A DNA stretch of 64,000 nt. Origin: Sodiomyces alkalinus F11. Lineage: Eukaryota > Ascomycota > Sordariomycetes > Glomerellales > Plectosphaerellaceae. The notes under the pieces are model-generated. The model was not told the origin of the DNA. It ran no database searches and saw nothing but the letters and a program-made list of their open reading frames with translations. Position 1 is the first letter of the stretch. Every line of letters starts with the position of its first letter. The stretch covers positions 4,160,381 through 4,224,380 of the forward strand of contig NW_021167080.1 in the NCBI RefSeq assembly GCF_003711515.1, given 5' to 3'. Below are positions 31,951 through 44,643 of the stretch, one piece after another. A program made the translations under genes and the position numbers.

Positions 31951-34906
31951 AATTAAGTCCCGGCGTTATCTATCCCTTTCTACGGTAGCGTATCTCCTTA
32001 TATCGCGTAGTAACCTCCTTAGGAAATAGCTCTAAGTATATACGATATAGCGCCCGAGTACTAATAATAAAGCCTTATTAACGTATAAAAGTATAAAACT
32101 ACATCTTACTAAGCCCTTATATAAAAGATACGTCCATATCTACTTTTTCAAAAAACGCCTTAATACGCTCTTATTCGGCTACGATTTAGTCCGTGTCTTA
32201 TCGTCTCTAAAGGCGATAATCGCATCGGATCCGTTTAAGACCGGTTTATAATATCTAAAAGCCCTCGGCGCGTAATTAATATAGTATATAGCTATCATAT
32301 AACACATTATAAAAAACCTCATATATACATCGAATAAGTGCGTCGCTTAAGACCGTACAATGCTCTCTCCAAAAGCCCTATACCTTATAGCGGCGCTAAA
32401 GAGTTTAGCGATAAATTATTAATCCAGTTTATTCCTATATAAAGCCGTATAGTACCTTATTAGTCTAACCCTCTTTAAGGCGGTAAGAAGTTTCCTCGCG
32501 TAAAGGCTTTAGGTCGATTTGTTTTCCCCGTATAATTACGTAGTGTCGTATAACTACGCGTAAAGCTATATAGTTACGAGTATTAAAGGTGAAGACTATT
32601 AGATAAGAGTAAAGAAGAGTTAGTTACGGTAAAGACGATACGTGGCCGTATAGTCCTTTACGGTAGCGAAAATAATATCTTTTATTCGGAGTTAGAAAGG
32701 AAAATATATATTATATATAATAAGTAGCCTTAGCGTATATATACTATATATACCTAATTATAAAAATACTATAGCGTAAAGTATTTAAATTAATATATAC
32801 TATAACTATTATAAATATTATTTACTTTATAAATAAATACTTAGTATTATAAGTTACTATTGTAGTATATAGTCTATTATTTTATTAGATAATAATAGCT
32901 ATATATATTATATTAAAATATAGAATTAAACTTTTAAATACTAATACTAGGTTATAATAAACTAGATTGAATAAAAGACTTATACACTATATAAAACTAA
33001 TATCTTACTTTATAAGCTAAGTACCTATTATATTCGCTAGATACTAATAATACAGTAATATATATATTAAGTTTTATATTACAAAGAGAATTACTAAGAT
33101 ATATATATATATATATACTATAAGCTAATAACTATTACTATATATATCTAATCGCTAGATATTCTATTGAAAGGATATCTAAATTACTATCGTTTAGTAT
33201 ATATAAAGCAGATATATATATATATATATATAAGTAGATTTTTTTCCTTTATTATACTAATAGATATATACTTCTATAACTATATAGCGAGCTATATATA
33301 TAATTAAATATACTTATTCACGTTTATATATCTTATATTATACGTGGTTTATATATAAGCTTTATATTCGTTGTTTTCTACTACGATTTTACTTTTACTA
33401 TATATTATCTATCCAATTAGGCCTATATAGTATATATATATAGTAAGAAATTAACTAAATATACTATCTCTAATAACTTAACTAGGAAGATAATTAAAAT
33501 TCTAAAGACAGTCTAAACTAATATCGACTAAGGGGTTTAGAGTCGTTTATTTAAGATAATAGGTTAACTAATAAGGTTAAGAATTATTATTAATATAATA
33601 GCCCTATTCTCGAATAGTCTTTTCGCTTTCTATCTAAATATAACGCCTACTTAACTCTTCTAACCGTTTATAAGGAGGTTATATAGGTAGTATAACTTAT
33701 ATCCATAAGCAGATAAGCCTATATAACTAAGACTAAAAGTAGTTTAAATAAGTATAGTATCTATAGAACTATTATTAGTATAAGATAAAGGCTATATCTA
33801 TATAGTTTATAGACTCTATTACTCCTAAAAGAAATACCGTTTCTTATACTAATAAGACTTATAGAATATATACGGCTAATAAGGCTAATACTACTAGCTA
33901 TATACTAAGATCTACTAAAATCTTCTAGAACTATTACTTATAGTCTTTTCAAGGCTGTATATATATTAAAAAGCTATCGGATAGATAGATTAGTATCTAA
34001 GCGTTATTATTATAGTATAACATACCTTTAAGAATCTAGAGATATAGATAAATACCTTTTAGAAGACTATAACCTTCTTGACTATTAGCTAGATCTATAT
34101 ACTTAAAAGAAGGCTTAATATTAGGAGATTAATACCGGCTACTTTTATTATAAAACCAAAGTATTATATAGATAGCATAGCTAGTTAATAATCAGCAAAG
34201 AACTATCGAATATAGCGTAGTTAAGATCGTTAAGATAGGTTAAATTACACACTTTTAATTACGTAAATTAATTAACTCTCTTAGTTACTTCTTAAGATAA
34301 TTATTCGACCGTAAAAGAACCGGTGCTATAGTATAATCTATAGCCAAAACTCTATAGGTATCCTTCTAATATCGGGGGACAGACATAGGGTTTCTAGTAT
34401 ATAATCTTAAAGCCTTCGGTCTATTTAATAAGAGGTTCTATATAGCTATATTACCTACTTTTAATATTAATAAGTATAATATATAAGCCTTATTAGTACC
34501 CATATAAACGTAAAGCGGATATAATAGTAGCTATAAAAGGATAACTATAATAATAAACTAAGTAACTATTTATAGTCGCTAACTAATTATAATATATTAA
34601 AAGCAAGATAGTATTATTATATATATATATTAAGGGCTACTACGCATATATACTAGAAGAATACTCTATAAAAGCCTACTAGTCTCTATCCTCTAAATAA
34701 GCTAATTTAGAATAATATCTAGAACGTATAATATATAGGTTATAGATACGGTACTGAGTATAATATATATAATAGTATTAGCAAAAGACTCTAAGCAGCT
34801 ATAGCTAGGTTAGTAGCAGATAATATTATCGACTACTCTTTTTAAAGGTCGGCTATTCTTAATCTTCGTATTACTATTTATACTTTAATAATTATATATA
34901 TTTTAC

Positions 34907-34985
34907 TAACTATAGGCCTATATCGCGTAGTGACTATAGGGTTATAGAGAATATAACTCTAGTTATTTAAGCTTATAGTAAGTAC

Positions 34986-35020
<35 letters not shown>

Positions 35021-36237
35021 CGACTGGTTTGATTTTAAGCTCTTTAATATTACCCACTATAAAGACTTTACTTATAATCTTACTTTAAATTAACGCTTTT
35101 AGAATACGGCCCATTACTAGGATTTACGACTACCTAATAACTATTTATAGTATATAATAGACTGCTTCTATATAAGCGAGTCGAATAATATAATTAAATT
35201 GTTCTTAAATATATACTACCTAATAATATAAATACAATATTACTTTTCTAAGTTCGTATATCTATAGTATAACCTAGCCTATTAGTAATACTACGAGTAC
35301 TTATAGTATATTATAAGATAAAATTAATAACTATAAATTATAATAGTTATATATACTATAATTATCTAATATATTAGTATAAGGCCATATATATACGTAT
35401 ACAGAGCTTTTATTATGATTTAAATAGTAATTTAGATATTAACTACTTATTTTAAAACGTAGTAATAACTTAATATAATTAGGTAAAAGCTATATATTAT
35501 TAATAGGGCGTAGTATCTAATTAGACTCTATTTAGCATAGATTTCTACCTTAAATAAGTGCACTAAATAATATAACGATNNNNNNNNNNTATAGGCCTAT
35601 ATCGCGTAGTGACTATAGGGTTATAGAGAATATAACTCTAGTTATTTAAGCTTATAGTAAGTACTATTATATATATATATATATTATCGACTGGTTTTAT
35701 TTTAAGCTCTTTAATATTACCCACTATAAAGAGTTTACTTATAATCTTACTTTAAATTAACGCTTTTAGAATACGGCCTATTAGTAATACTACGAGTACT
35801 TATAGTATATTATAAGATAAAATCAATAACTATAGATTATAATAGTTATATATACTATAATTATCTAATATATTAGTATAAGGCCATATATATATATATT
35901 CTATATAAGGTAATAAATATTAGGCAGTGGATTTTAATACGTTTCTTAAGAATATTCATAGTAATACTAGAGTTATATTCTTTATAGATCGATATAGTAG
36001 CCTTATATATACTTAGACTCTAAATTTAAAGAGAGCTAAGGATATTTATATACGTATACAGAGCTTTTATTATAGTTTAAATAGTAATTTAGATATTAAC
36101 TACTTATTTTAAAACGTAGTAATAACTTAATATAATTAGGTAAAAGCTATATATTATTAATAGGGCGTAGTATCTAATTAGACTCTATTTAGCATAGATT
36201 TCTACCTTAAATAAGTGCACTAAATAATATAACGATT
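34907..36237. repeat. Imperfect direct duplication across an assembly gap
   Basis: Sequence at about 34912-35110 recurs at 35590-35780, and sequence at about 35400-35579 recurs at about 36058-36237. The two copies of about 650 bp differ by several point changes. They also carry different internal insertions, so they are not identical contig ends. The gap separates them. Confidence 0.8.
35580..35589. other. Assembly gap (10 N)
   Basis: Placed exactly at the junction of the two copies of the direct duplication. Confidence 0.98.
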
Positions 36238-36849
36238 ATTATCGCTAAAAGCAGTGTAATAGACCTATATATCTATTTATAGCTATTATATCAAGAGAGA
36301 TTATACTTATTCGGTTATATTTATATAGTTAGATCAAGGCATAATGGCTTAAAGATAAATCCTTATACTATATACTTTTTAGCTTAGACTAATACTACTA
36401 TATTGTAACTACTAGCTACTATAATATATCCTAACTAGAATAAGCCTGATTATTAGCCTTAGTTATATTTACTATAATATAATAATAAGAGCTTTTAAAA
36501 GTATATTATTAGCTATCAAATTCGCTTTATATTATTATAAGTCCGGCTTATATAGCTTATACTATATATAATATAATATATATACTATACTATATTTAAT
36601 ATTTTATATAGTATAGTATATATATTATATTATAAATATAAATATACTTAAATTATTTTAAGGCTTAGTAAACAAAGGGTATTATTATTAACCGCCCTAA
36701 CCTTAGTTCCCTAGTAAAAGCAAAAAAAAAAAATAGCCGGGCGCTACTATATATAAAAGTAAAAAAGAAAAGATTACTCGTTATACTTAGCTGTATCCTT
36801 ATTATTATCGGGCACTAATATATCTATTAGTACAGGAAGATATAGAGTC

Positions 36850-37150
36850 GTACGGTAGCTAATAGTCACTTACGCTCCTTAGCAGCCTCGGTAATCGCTT
36901 CTTTAAAGCGTTTTACCTAGCGCGCGGGAATACCGTCTAGGTTAATAGTAACGGAGGTAGTAGAGGTCTTCTTCTTACTAACCGAGCCCTCCCCCGTAAC
37001 GCGTTTACGTTTATTTAAACGCGGCGTTTTATTAATATCTAGCTTAGTTAGTATAAGACTATATAGCGCTATTAGGAAACTTATAAGCTAGTAAGCAGCT
37101 AGAGGAACCCGCGCTAATTGTGTAGTTACCGTACCCGCCTTTACTGAAAC
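36850..37150 (-). pseudogene. Degenerate element ORF, right part
   Basis: On the minus strand, a basic stretch (KRKRVTGEGSVSKKKTS) is followed by TINLDGIPAR, a TAG where TGG would fit, and VKRFKEAITEAAKERK before a stop. The single TAG is a typical RIP product. It looks like the C-terminal tail of a protein carried by the TIR element. The family is not recognised. Confidence 0.35.
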
Positions 37151-38093
37151 CCTTAAGCATAACGTAGGACACGAGTGTTCCTTTTCCTGCAGCGTACTTA
37201 TCGTAACGATAGCGCCCTTATTTCTCGTCGCTATATATCTATATAAATAAGCGTAAAAGGGCTTACAACCGCTTTATATTAGAATCAGGAAATTTGACGA
37301 CTACGCCCTTTTAGTACTTACGGCGTATAATAACACCACGCTTAATATATATATTCGTTAGTGTATAGTAATATATATAGATATAGGGATATATACGTCG
37401 GGCTTATTCTTATTTACGTACTATAAAACGGTGCTAGCGTAGTTTATTCGTAGTTCTGTATATCGAATAGTTAGTATACTACTATGGAGAAGCGTGTATA
37501 GGTACGTACGATTAAGAATAAACGCGTTAAGGAGGGGGGAACCTAGCGTATCTTTAGGCTAAGTCTTAGGCGTAGCCGGCAGAATCTATTCTCCGATAGT
37601 CTAAGGCTATTTATAGTCTTCTTCCGATGCTATCTTATACTAGGGGATACTTACTTATATTATTATATATATAGAGATATTTAAGATTATACGCCTATTA
37701 TAGTACGCGTTAGCCTGTATCTAGAACTATTCTACGACACTTTTCCTTATATAGCGTAGTAGCGATACTAAAACTTAGTTTTCGGAGCCTTTCTGCACCG
37801 TAGGATTACGCCCTAGTACTAGAATTTATAGATCTAGGCTACGCGGAGCCGTGGGTAGGGGGTCATTTACTAGCCTATAGTTATCTAAGGAATAAAAATA
37901 AGATTAGGTTAAGCCGTGGCGTTATAGTTATTATAGTAGTAAAAAAAATTCCCTATAGCTAATTAGTTTATTCTGCCGTTATATATATCGCCTTTGCTAC
38001 TAGCGTATATAATTATACGAAGCTATACTATAGCGTACGGGTGTGTCTACTAATTCTTCTGGTGTGTGTCTACTATTTTTTTTGGTTTTTCTT

Positions 38094-38128
38094 AAGTTAT
38101 TACAGTGCCCCCTGTGATTTGCCGTATA
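38094..38128 (-). repeat. Right terminal inverted repeat
   Basis: Contains TGCCCCCTGTGATTTGCCGT, the reverse complement of the left repeat. Normal-composition DNA resumes immediately after it. Confidence 0.9.
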
Positions 38129-39265
38129 TACCTTCATCTAGGCGTAACGGATTTCATTCTTCTTATGTTGACTGCAAGTCGCAAAGTTGATGTCTCGGGA
38201 GGTGACCACTGCCCCCCCTTCCATACAGGAGACTGACAGGCAAGTTGACGAAAAGGCATGACGGTACGAAGTACTTCGTGCATACATTATCAATGACGCC
38301 GGTGTTCTCGGGCCATCCCAGGTCACATCAAAGTGTGTAGCAACTCTCCTACCGTTCCTTTTCATGGCTGACCAGCCGAAGCATCCAAGTCCTTGGGGGT
38401 TGGAGAACGAACTGGTTAGCCAGGAGACGGATAATTGGTCAGCACCGTAACTCAGGTGAACCTCGCTTCACCGAACCTGGCTTACTCAGCAAGATCGGAG
38501 CAGAGTCAGCAGACCACTTCTAAGAATACTTCGTACGAAGTACCTCGTTCTGAGTACCTGCTGAGATAAAAAGTGGAGGTGACGTCGTCGGGTAAAAAGG
38601 ATGATCATGCGGTGAACCCGCTAACCCTATAGGGGTTCTTCAGTCAAGAACTGGGCCCCCAGAAGCGATCTTTTCTGCCTCGTCCACACTCCAAGCAGTT
38701 TTCAGTCGGTGCATAATACGGATATATAGTACCTAATAAGAGACTCGTGTTGTATTATCACGCCAAAGCGGACGAAAGGTACAACATGTTACCTTATTCA
38801 GTCACCGACGGTTTTATAGTGTAATATTCTCACATTCCCATTTACCAGTGAAACTTGTTCCAAGTACCTTACTCTGTAATTACAGTACGTGTACAGAGTA
38901 AGAACGGTTAGTTGTCTTGCCACCCCTCGCCCCCCACCAGCACCGTCACCGTTGCCGCTCTTATTTATTATGCTTTCCCGAGAACCCACCGTTTACTTCG
39001 TAAGACCAACTCCAGCTTCAAAAGGCCCCTCGTCTCGCATGCTGGTACATACCAGCCTCGAGTCTAACCAGCAGATTTCAACCACCAATAGAAGAAAGCC
39101 GCTGCTCTTGCGACATCCCCCCCCGATATATTCACCTTGCTGTCATAACCTGCTTTTCTCTCGCTGTCCGAGTCGCTCCCAATTCTCTCGAGTTCTCTTA
39201 GGCGCGACATCACCGCGACCTCCCCTGCCGCTTCCGGCTCCATCAAGGCCGAGTCGCAATTCACC
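38129..39265. other. Intergenic with short GTAC-rich palindromes
   Basis: No gene is supported. Two exact palindromes built from the same words occur: ACGAAGTACTTCGT at 38266-38279 and TACTTCGTACGAAGTA at 38527-38542. The 3' part is the promoter of the Den1 gene, with CT-rich sequence just before its ATG. Confidence 0.5.
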
Positions 39266-40614
39266 ATGCCCTTCCGCAAGATGGCTCGTCATTTTGGCGA
39301 CTCGGTGAGCCTCCTCTCCCCCAATTCAGGAACGTTTCCTTTGGCTCCTCTGTTGCCAATACGCCTGGGCATCCTCCGGCCCGTATCGCGTGTCCAATAC
39401 AGGAGCCATCGGACATCTTTTCTGATGCGCGCACAAACACGAGAAGGTGGACAGCCTTGTCATCCGTGGCTGGATTTGCTGACTTGCTCCGATTCCTAGC
39501 TATCCCCGCATCAAACCGTCCTCTCATGTGAGTCCCTCTTGTACTCTTCCACTTGTGTGACGCTGTGTGTAACTCATTCTGACCTTGTGTCCTGCTCTGT
39601 AGACCACGACATTACATGTACGCCACCGGCGCTGCGAACCCTTCCTGAAATCAGCGACAGTCAAGAGACAAGTACTAAATGCATACCTTGGTAGTGACTT
39701 ACGAGGACATCCGTGCGTTAAAGAGCGATTGGTTGACCGATAACGTGTGTTCTTGTCCCCAGCCCAGGCCCCTCTATCTCCCAAAGGCCCCGGGGTTCGC
39801 TAACAAAACCCTCTCGTTAGAACATTGCTTTCTGGGAAGAGTTGGGTTCTCTCTGACCGATCCTTCCTCAACCTACTCGAGCCGCAACCTAACAGCGTCA
39901 CAGGTATCTTGAGCGAGAAATCCTCCCGAAATACCCCCAAGCTCGTATAATCCTCCTCCGGCCTTCGATGACCTTCCTTTTGATGAAAGAGCCCGATATA
40001 TGCCAAATTCGATCGGCGTTACCCGATTTCTCCAAGGCCACCCACGTTTTTCTCCCGATCAACGACGCTCGCAACGTATCACAGGCCGAGGGCGGATCGC
40101 ATTGGTCGCTGCTCTTGGTGTCCGCGATTGACGGAGTAGCCTTCCATTATGACTCGCTCGGCGGCGGCAACTATCAGGAGGCCCGACTGGCCACGCAGAA
40201 AATGTCGGAAATACTCGGGCGCGGACCACTTCGCTTCCTCAACCTCGAAGACACACCCCAGCAGGAGAACGGCTCCGACTGTGGCGTTTTTGTTTGTATC
40301 CTTATGCGCCACCTTCTAGTGAAGCGCCTTCTCAGCGCCAACGCCCGCCAGAAGGTCAGCATGAGTATGGCGAATAAGCTGATCGACAGCCAAGGCGGAC
40401 GCAAGGAGATGCTCAAGATCATCGACAGCTTCCGGAAGGAAGGCGAGAGGAGGCGGTCGTATGTCTAACTCTCCAAACCCCCAACCCCCGTCCCCTTTTC
40501 TCTGTCTCCGGCGACGGAGGAGGGAGGCCCCGTGCGCTAAACAAACCCGCCTTGTGTGCTTGTAGGAGAAGCGCATCCCCATTTTCGTCTAGGACTCCGC
40601 CCCGGATTGAATAA
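39266..40614 (+). CDS. DEN1: NEDD8-specific cysteine protease, Den1/SENP8 family (peptidase C48)
   Basis: Removes or matures the ubiquitin-like protein NEDD8/Rub1, acting on cullins. Seven exons: 39266-39304, 39500-39527, 39603-39617 (15 bp microexon), 39695-39744, 39821-39840, 39904-40458, 40566-40614. They total 251 codons plus stop. Spliced in this way the N-terminal part reads LSYHDITLTYEDIRALKSDW, then LTDNNIAFWEEYLE, the expected family order. The catalytic triad is visible: His in GGSHWSLL, Asp in FHYDS, Cys in ENGSDCGVFVC with the oxyanion Gln before it. The fifth intron uses a weak GTTGGG donor. If the last intron (GTATGT at 40459) is not spliced, the protein ends at 40468 with 238 residues. 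The spliced end gives an SR/P-rich tail (SPFSSRTPPRIE). Confidence 0.9.
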
Positions 40615-41901
40615 TCCAGAATTGCCTTCCCTCGCGCATAACAGAACCCCCAGCAGCGAAGCCGGCCCTGTAATTTTTTTTTTTTTCCCCCGATACCAGC
40701 GCTTTCCTTCTTGACGAGACGGACGACAACTACGCCGTGCCGCGCATTAGACGGGGCGAGGTGAATGACTGTCGCGAAATTGCGACTCCTACAGGATCGA
40801 GATGGAAGTACCACATTGTATGACTTGACGACAGGAGACCTTGCCACATGACGACTAGCTGGGCGCATCCGATCATGAAAAGCTTGCACCGAGCGGTACC
40901 CAAACAACAGGAACTCGCCAGGGTCAGGGGATGCAGAAAGGCTAAGGCTTACCGAGCATGTCTCGTGCCCTTCTTTGGCGCTTGGCGTTGGAGGGCCAGA
41001 ACTTGAAAAGACAAAGGCAGGTCGGGCCGTCAAGACACGTGGGGAGGCGCCAAAGCGGCTAGGACATTTATGCTGTGGAACATGCTGCAGAAAAAGCACT
41101 GGGATGGCGAGATACCGTCCGTGGACTTGTCGATACCCACGATACCAGGCGCCAACCTGCCAGGAACTATAGATGAGAGCGAGTGGAAGTGAGGCTGACT
41201 TGATTGGAGCAGGCCTGCCATTGGTCATGCCAATGGCTTGCGAATCCAAGCTGGCGAGCCGGCTGGGTGGGTTGGATGTTACAGTTCTTACGCATATAGC
41301 ATCACTGGCGGTATCGCATTGTTCTGTAGTGTTTATTTCAGTGTACCCCTAAGGCATCTTGTATACCTTAGCGAGATCGAATATCAGCGTGACTGTCGAA
41401 GCTTGGGCCAGCATTCTTCGTAATTCACCAAGGTACCTACGTAGTTTAAAGTCGTGACAGATGCTCCCTTTCGCCCGAATTCAAATCCTTACCCACATAC
41501 CACAAAGTCTGACAGTCAGACGGTCTTTAGTGCGGCATGGATCCTTGTGAAGGTGACCCAACGCTAAATTGACCTCACCTGCAAAACTGAAGAGATCCCT
41601 TGTCAGGTTATGGACAAGTTCCATATAAGTGATCATCTGGCCGCATTGGTATCCTGTGGTATAGTTGACTAGCAATGATATACTGCCAGTGGGAACCATT
41701 GAGCGTCTAGACGTCGTATGTCATGGCCCTGATAACGAGAGGGCGGGTGGAAGAGCGGCAAATATATGGACGGGTCGATTCTCTTCGTGCCGAACCGTCT
41801 AGAGCTGCCGCAGTGACATCGTCATGCCTTTGGACTTTCTTTTTTTTTTTTTTTTTGTAATCCTTTTCTCCGTATCACTGAAAGAGAGGCCCCCCGCCTA
41901 C
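40615..41901. other. Intergenic, no gene seen
   Basis: About 1.3 kb. A long minus-strand open frame runs through its first half (from 41249 down into the Den1 gene), but it overlaps Den1 coding exons and resembles no family, so it is not annotated. T-rich tracts lie at 40675-40686 and 41839-41856. Confidence 0.5.
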
Positions 41902-42607
41902 TCAACCGTTGCCGCTGGTACTACTCTGGGTAGCGAAAGCCGGGTTCTGATCCATCGTGCTCGCAATGTGGCGCCGCAGTGCGGCCCAGCGACCAGTCGT
42001 CGAAGGGGCCGGAGTAGTGGAAGGCTTGCCATCCTCGTTCTCCACGTCCATGCCACTCGTAGAAGTGGTCGTCGTTGCCGTCTTGGACTCGGGCAGCGCA
42101 GCCAACGCGGCCATGCTGGCCCCGAAGCGTGCCATCTCCCCCCTGACGAGGCGTTCCTTCCTCTTCAACGCGCCGGGCCGGCTCCGCAAGCTCTTGTGCC
42201 GGATTTTCCCCTCGGCGGGTCTGGAAAGTTCGGCCTCGTTCAGCTCCGGGAGGGCGTCGGCGAGGGACTCGAGGGTGGCGACGAGTTTCTTGTTGGGGCG
42301 CCGACGCTTCAGGTTGCTGGATGACGAGGTGGTGGCGGCGGATTTTTGGACCTTGGAGAGGAGGACGCTGTGCTTAATGATGCGCTTGTCGCGCTTGGTG
42401 GAGAGGAAGCCATCTGGTACGACGGCTTCTGGGCGGTGTGTCTTGTGCGGTGCTTGCGCGGGGATGTCGCCCCTTATCCGCGCCAGGCGTTTCTCGCGTG
42501 CTGAAAGGGGTTTGGTGGGCGCCTAGAATCAATTAGCTTTTCATTATTGTTCTTGAGAAATCTCATTCATAATTTTGGAGGTAGAGGTACTGCTGTTGCC
42601 ATACCAT
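41902..42607 (-). CDS. SLX9: SLX9-type ribosome biogenesis protein
   Basis: Nucleolar factor of small-subunit (pre-40S) maturation. The main exon 42522-41902 starts APTKPLSAREKRLARIRGD. It continues with TKRDKRIIKHSVLLSKVQK and KRRRPNKKLVATLESLADAL, the conserved SLX9/FAM207 core. After KSLRSRPGALKRKERLVRGE (close to the canonical nucleolar basic tail) come GRWAALRRHI and a short unstructured end. The first exon is probably only the ATG (42607-42605), followed directly by a GTATGG donor, giving 207 residues. An in-frame upstream ATG at 42649 would add MTKFPYQFPIKLFA. It is divergent from UBA4 with about 320 bp between. Confidence 0.88.
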
Positions 42608-42926
42608 TGCGAAGAGCTTGATGGGGAATTGATATGGGAATTTTGTCATGGATGGACAGTTCAAAGTGAAGCTGGCGAAAATTCGTAGTGGGGCTCATCA
42701 GGGTACGTACTGGTACGTAATTACTCCGTACCTAAGGTACCTTCGGTACTCCATGTACCGGGATGAGACCGTTCGTGGGGTTCGGGACATGGTGGGGTTG
42801 GGAGCTTAGTGGTCGATCTTATCGAAACGTTATCGATGATGTTTCACCACCAAGAATCAACCTGGAAGTCCGTCCACCAGGGGAACAAACTTGCGTTGTT
42901 GCTATTTTTTTTTATCTGCTCTCAAT

Positions 42927-44643
42927 ATGAACAGAATAGAAGATCTAAAGCACAAAATTGCGAAAGCCGAAGCAGAACTACTACGTCTCAAGGAGGATCT
43001 CGCTCAAGCCGAGTCTGAAGGTCAGGTTCATGTCAATGGAGGGGCAAAAGACTCAACATGGAAATGGCCCCTGCCTGCGACCGACTATGAGAGATACAGC
43101 CGACAGATGGTCATCCCGGGAGTAGGGACAAAAGGTCAGGATGAGGGGCTCTCTGTTCAACCACCCGTCAAGAAAAGAAAGGAACTGTTATGCTTACCAT
43201 AACATTGCAGGCCAACTGCGGCTCAAGGCCGCTTCCGTTCTCATCGTCGGTGCCGGTGGTCTAGGGTGCCCCGCGGCCGCCTACATCGCCGGTGCTGGAG
43301 TCGGCACTCTTGGGATTGTCGATGATGATACGGTCGAGACATCCAACTTGCACCGCCAAATCGCGCACGCGAGTTCACGAGTTGGCATGTCCAAAGTCGA
43401 AAGTGCCATCACTTATCTTAAAGAGTACCATCAAGCCCATTGGTTCCCTGTTCCTCCCCATAGGGCCCTTCACCACCACTCTCTTCTCACCAGGTCACCC
43501 CTATTACCACTTCATATCATTACGTTCTTGCACGTTGAGCAGCCGCAGTACTTGTTGCATCCGCTAACCGCCACCAGTCTCAACCCGACCGTCACTTACC
43601 ACGCTCACAACACCCGACTCACTCCCGAAAATGCCGAATCCATCGTCTCGAAGTACGACCTCGTGCTCGATTGCACAGACCATCCCGCAATCCGCTACCT
43701 CGTCTCCGATATTTGCGTTCTCCTCCGCAAACCCCTCGTCTCCGCCTCCGCCTTGAAGACGGATGGCCAGCTCATGGTCCTCAACTACCCCGCCAGCGCC
43801 GTGGGCGACGAGTCCGGCGGGCCCTGTTACCGCTGCGTCTTCCCCCGTCCCCCGCCTCCAGAGAGCGTGGTCAGCTGCGGCGAGGGCGGCATCCTTGGCC
43901 CCGTCGTCGGCGTCATGGGGGTGTTGCAGGCCCTCGAGGCCATCAAGGTCGTTACATCGGGAGCCGTGGACCCCTCCCCCCCTGCGACACCGGTACCGGC
44001 GAGTAGCAAACCATCCATGCTCCTCTTCTCCGGCACCGCAGCCCCACCGTTTCGGTCTTTCTCCATGAGGCCTCGGAAGAAAGGCTGCGTCGCCTGCTCG
44101 GCCGACGCCACCTTGACGCTGGAGGGATTGCGGACTGGGGCTTTCGACTACGCCCAGTTCTGCGGCGTTGCCGCGCCGCTTGCTATCCTGCGGCCTGACG
44201 AACGCATCTCGGCTGCTGAATGCAGTCGTCGCTTACTAGCAGCAGCCCGAGGCGTGACGTCTAGTGGAGAGGATCCCAGCGGAACGACGACGAGTGCCGG
44301 TACTCCTGTGCTGCTCGATGTGCGCGAACGAGAACATTTTGACATTTGTAGTATCGAGGGGGCCGTCAATGTTCCAATCGCTACATTCCTTCGTGAGACC
44401 GCCACCCCCAAGGTCGATGGCGACCAACCTTTGGAACAGAGGGCGCCCGCCTGGCTTCCTTCCAACGTCTCGGATGATAGTCCTATCTACGTCGTCTGCC
44501 GTGTAGGCAACGATTCGCAACTGGCGACGAGACGGCTGAAGGAGATGGGCCTGCATAGAAACGGGACGAGGTTTATAGGTGATATCAGAGGGGGGATGAG
44601 GGCATGGAAGGCCGAGGTGGATTCAACACTGCCCTTCACATGA
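42927..44643 (+). CDS. UBA4: E1-like sulfur-carrier activating enzyme UBA4 (MOCS3)
   Basis: Adenylates and thiocarboxylates the ubiquitin-like sulfur carrier Urm1 (tRNA thiolation and urmylation) and, in MOCS3-type enzymes, MoaD for molybdopterin. Three exons (42927-43134, 43211-43424, 43578-44643) give 495 residues. An N-terminal coiled segment (IEDLKHKIAKAEAELLRLKE) precedes the ThiF/MoeB domain. That domain has the ATP loop VLIVGAGGLGCPAAAY, DDDTVETSNLHRQ, DCTDHPAIRY and the E1 Cys in GPCYRCVFP. A zinc CxxC pair is seen as GCVAC. The C-terminal rhodanese domain (about residues 370-495) has LLDVREREHFDI and the persulfide Cys loop VVCRVGNDS. Length and order match the family. Confidence 0.96.

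Larger units (their letters stand above)
29484..38128. mobile_element. RIP-destroyed 8.6 kb element with terminal inverted repeats
   Basis: The two ends are inverted copies about 35 bp long. The left end (29484-29518) begins TATACGGCAAATCACAGG; the right end (38094-38128) is its reverse complement, with only two transition differences. TA or TATA flanks both ends, compatible with a TA-type target duplication. Everything between is AT-rich, dense in TA and stop codons, while both flanks are of normal composition, so mutation stops exactly at the repeats. Degenerate reading frames survive at both ends. The centre (about 32700-36660) is even more AT-rich and may be a second nested insertion. An N gap sits at 35580-35589. 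The superfamily is uncertain: TIRs plus a TA flank suggest a cut-and-paste DNA transposon. Confidence 0.8.

Noticed and set aside
33060..33240. TATATA microsatellite as a replication origin or centromere
   Set aside because: It is explained by RIP of a transposon; nothing else supports such a role.
29484..38128. Starship giant element
   Set aside because: No tyrosine-recombinase captain gene or cargo is seen, and the ends are inverted repeats rather than Starship-like short direct repeats.
39350..39640. Alternative small protein from splicing 39266 exon 1 to an acceptor before GAGCCATCGG
   Set aside because: It keeps an open frame, but the other splicing restores the conserved Den1 N-terminus in one frame, which is far stronger evidence.
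40419..41249. 276-codon minus-strand open frame
   Set aside because: It overlaps the Den1 coding exons and has no recognisable motif or splice pattern.
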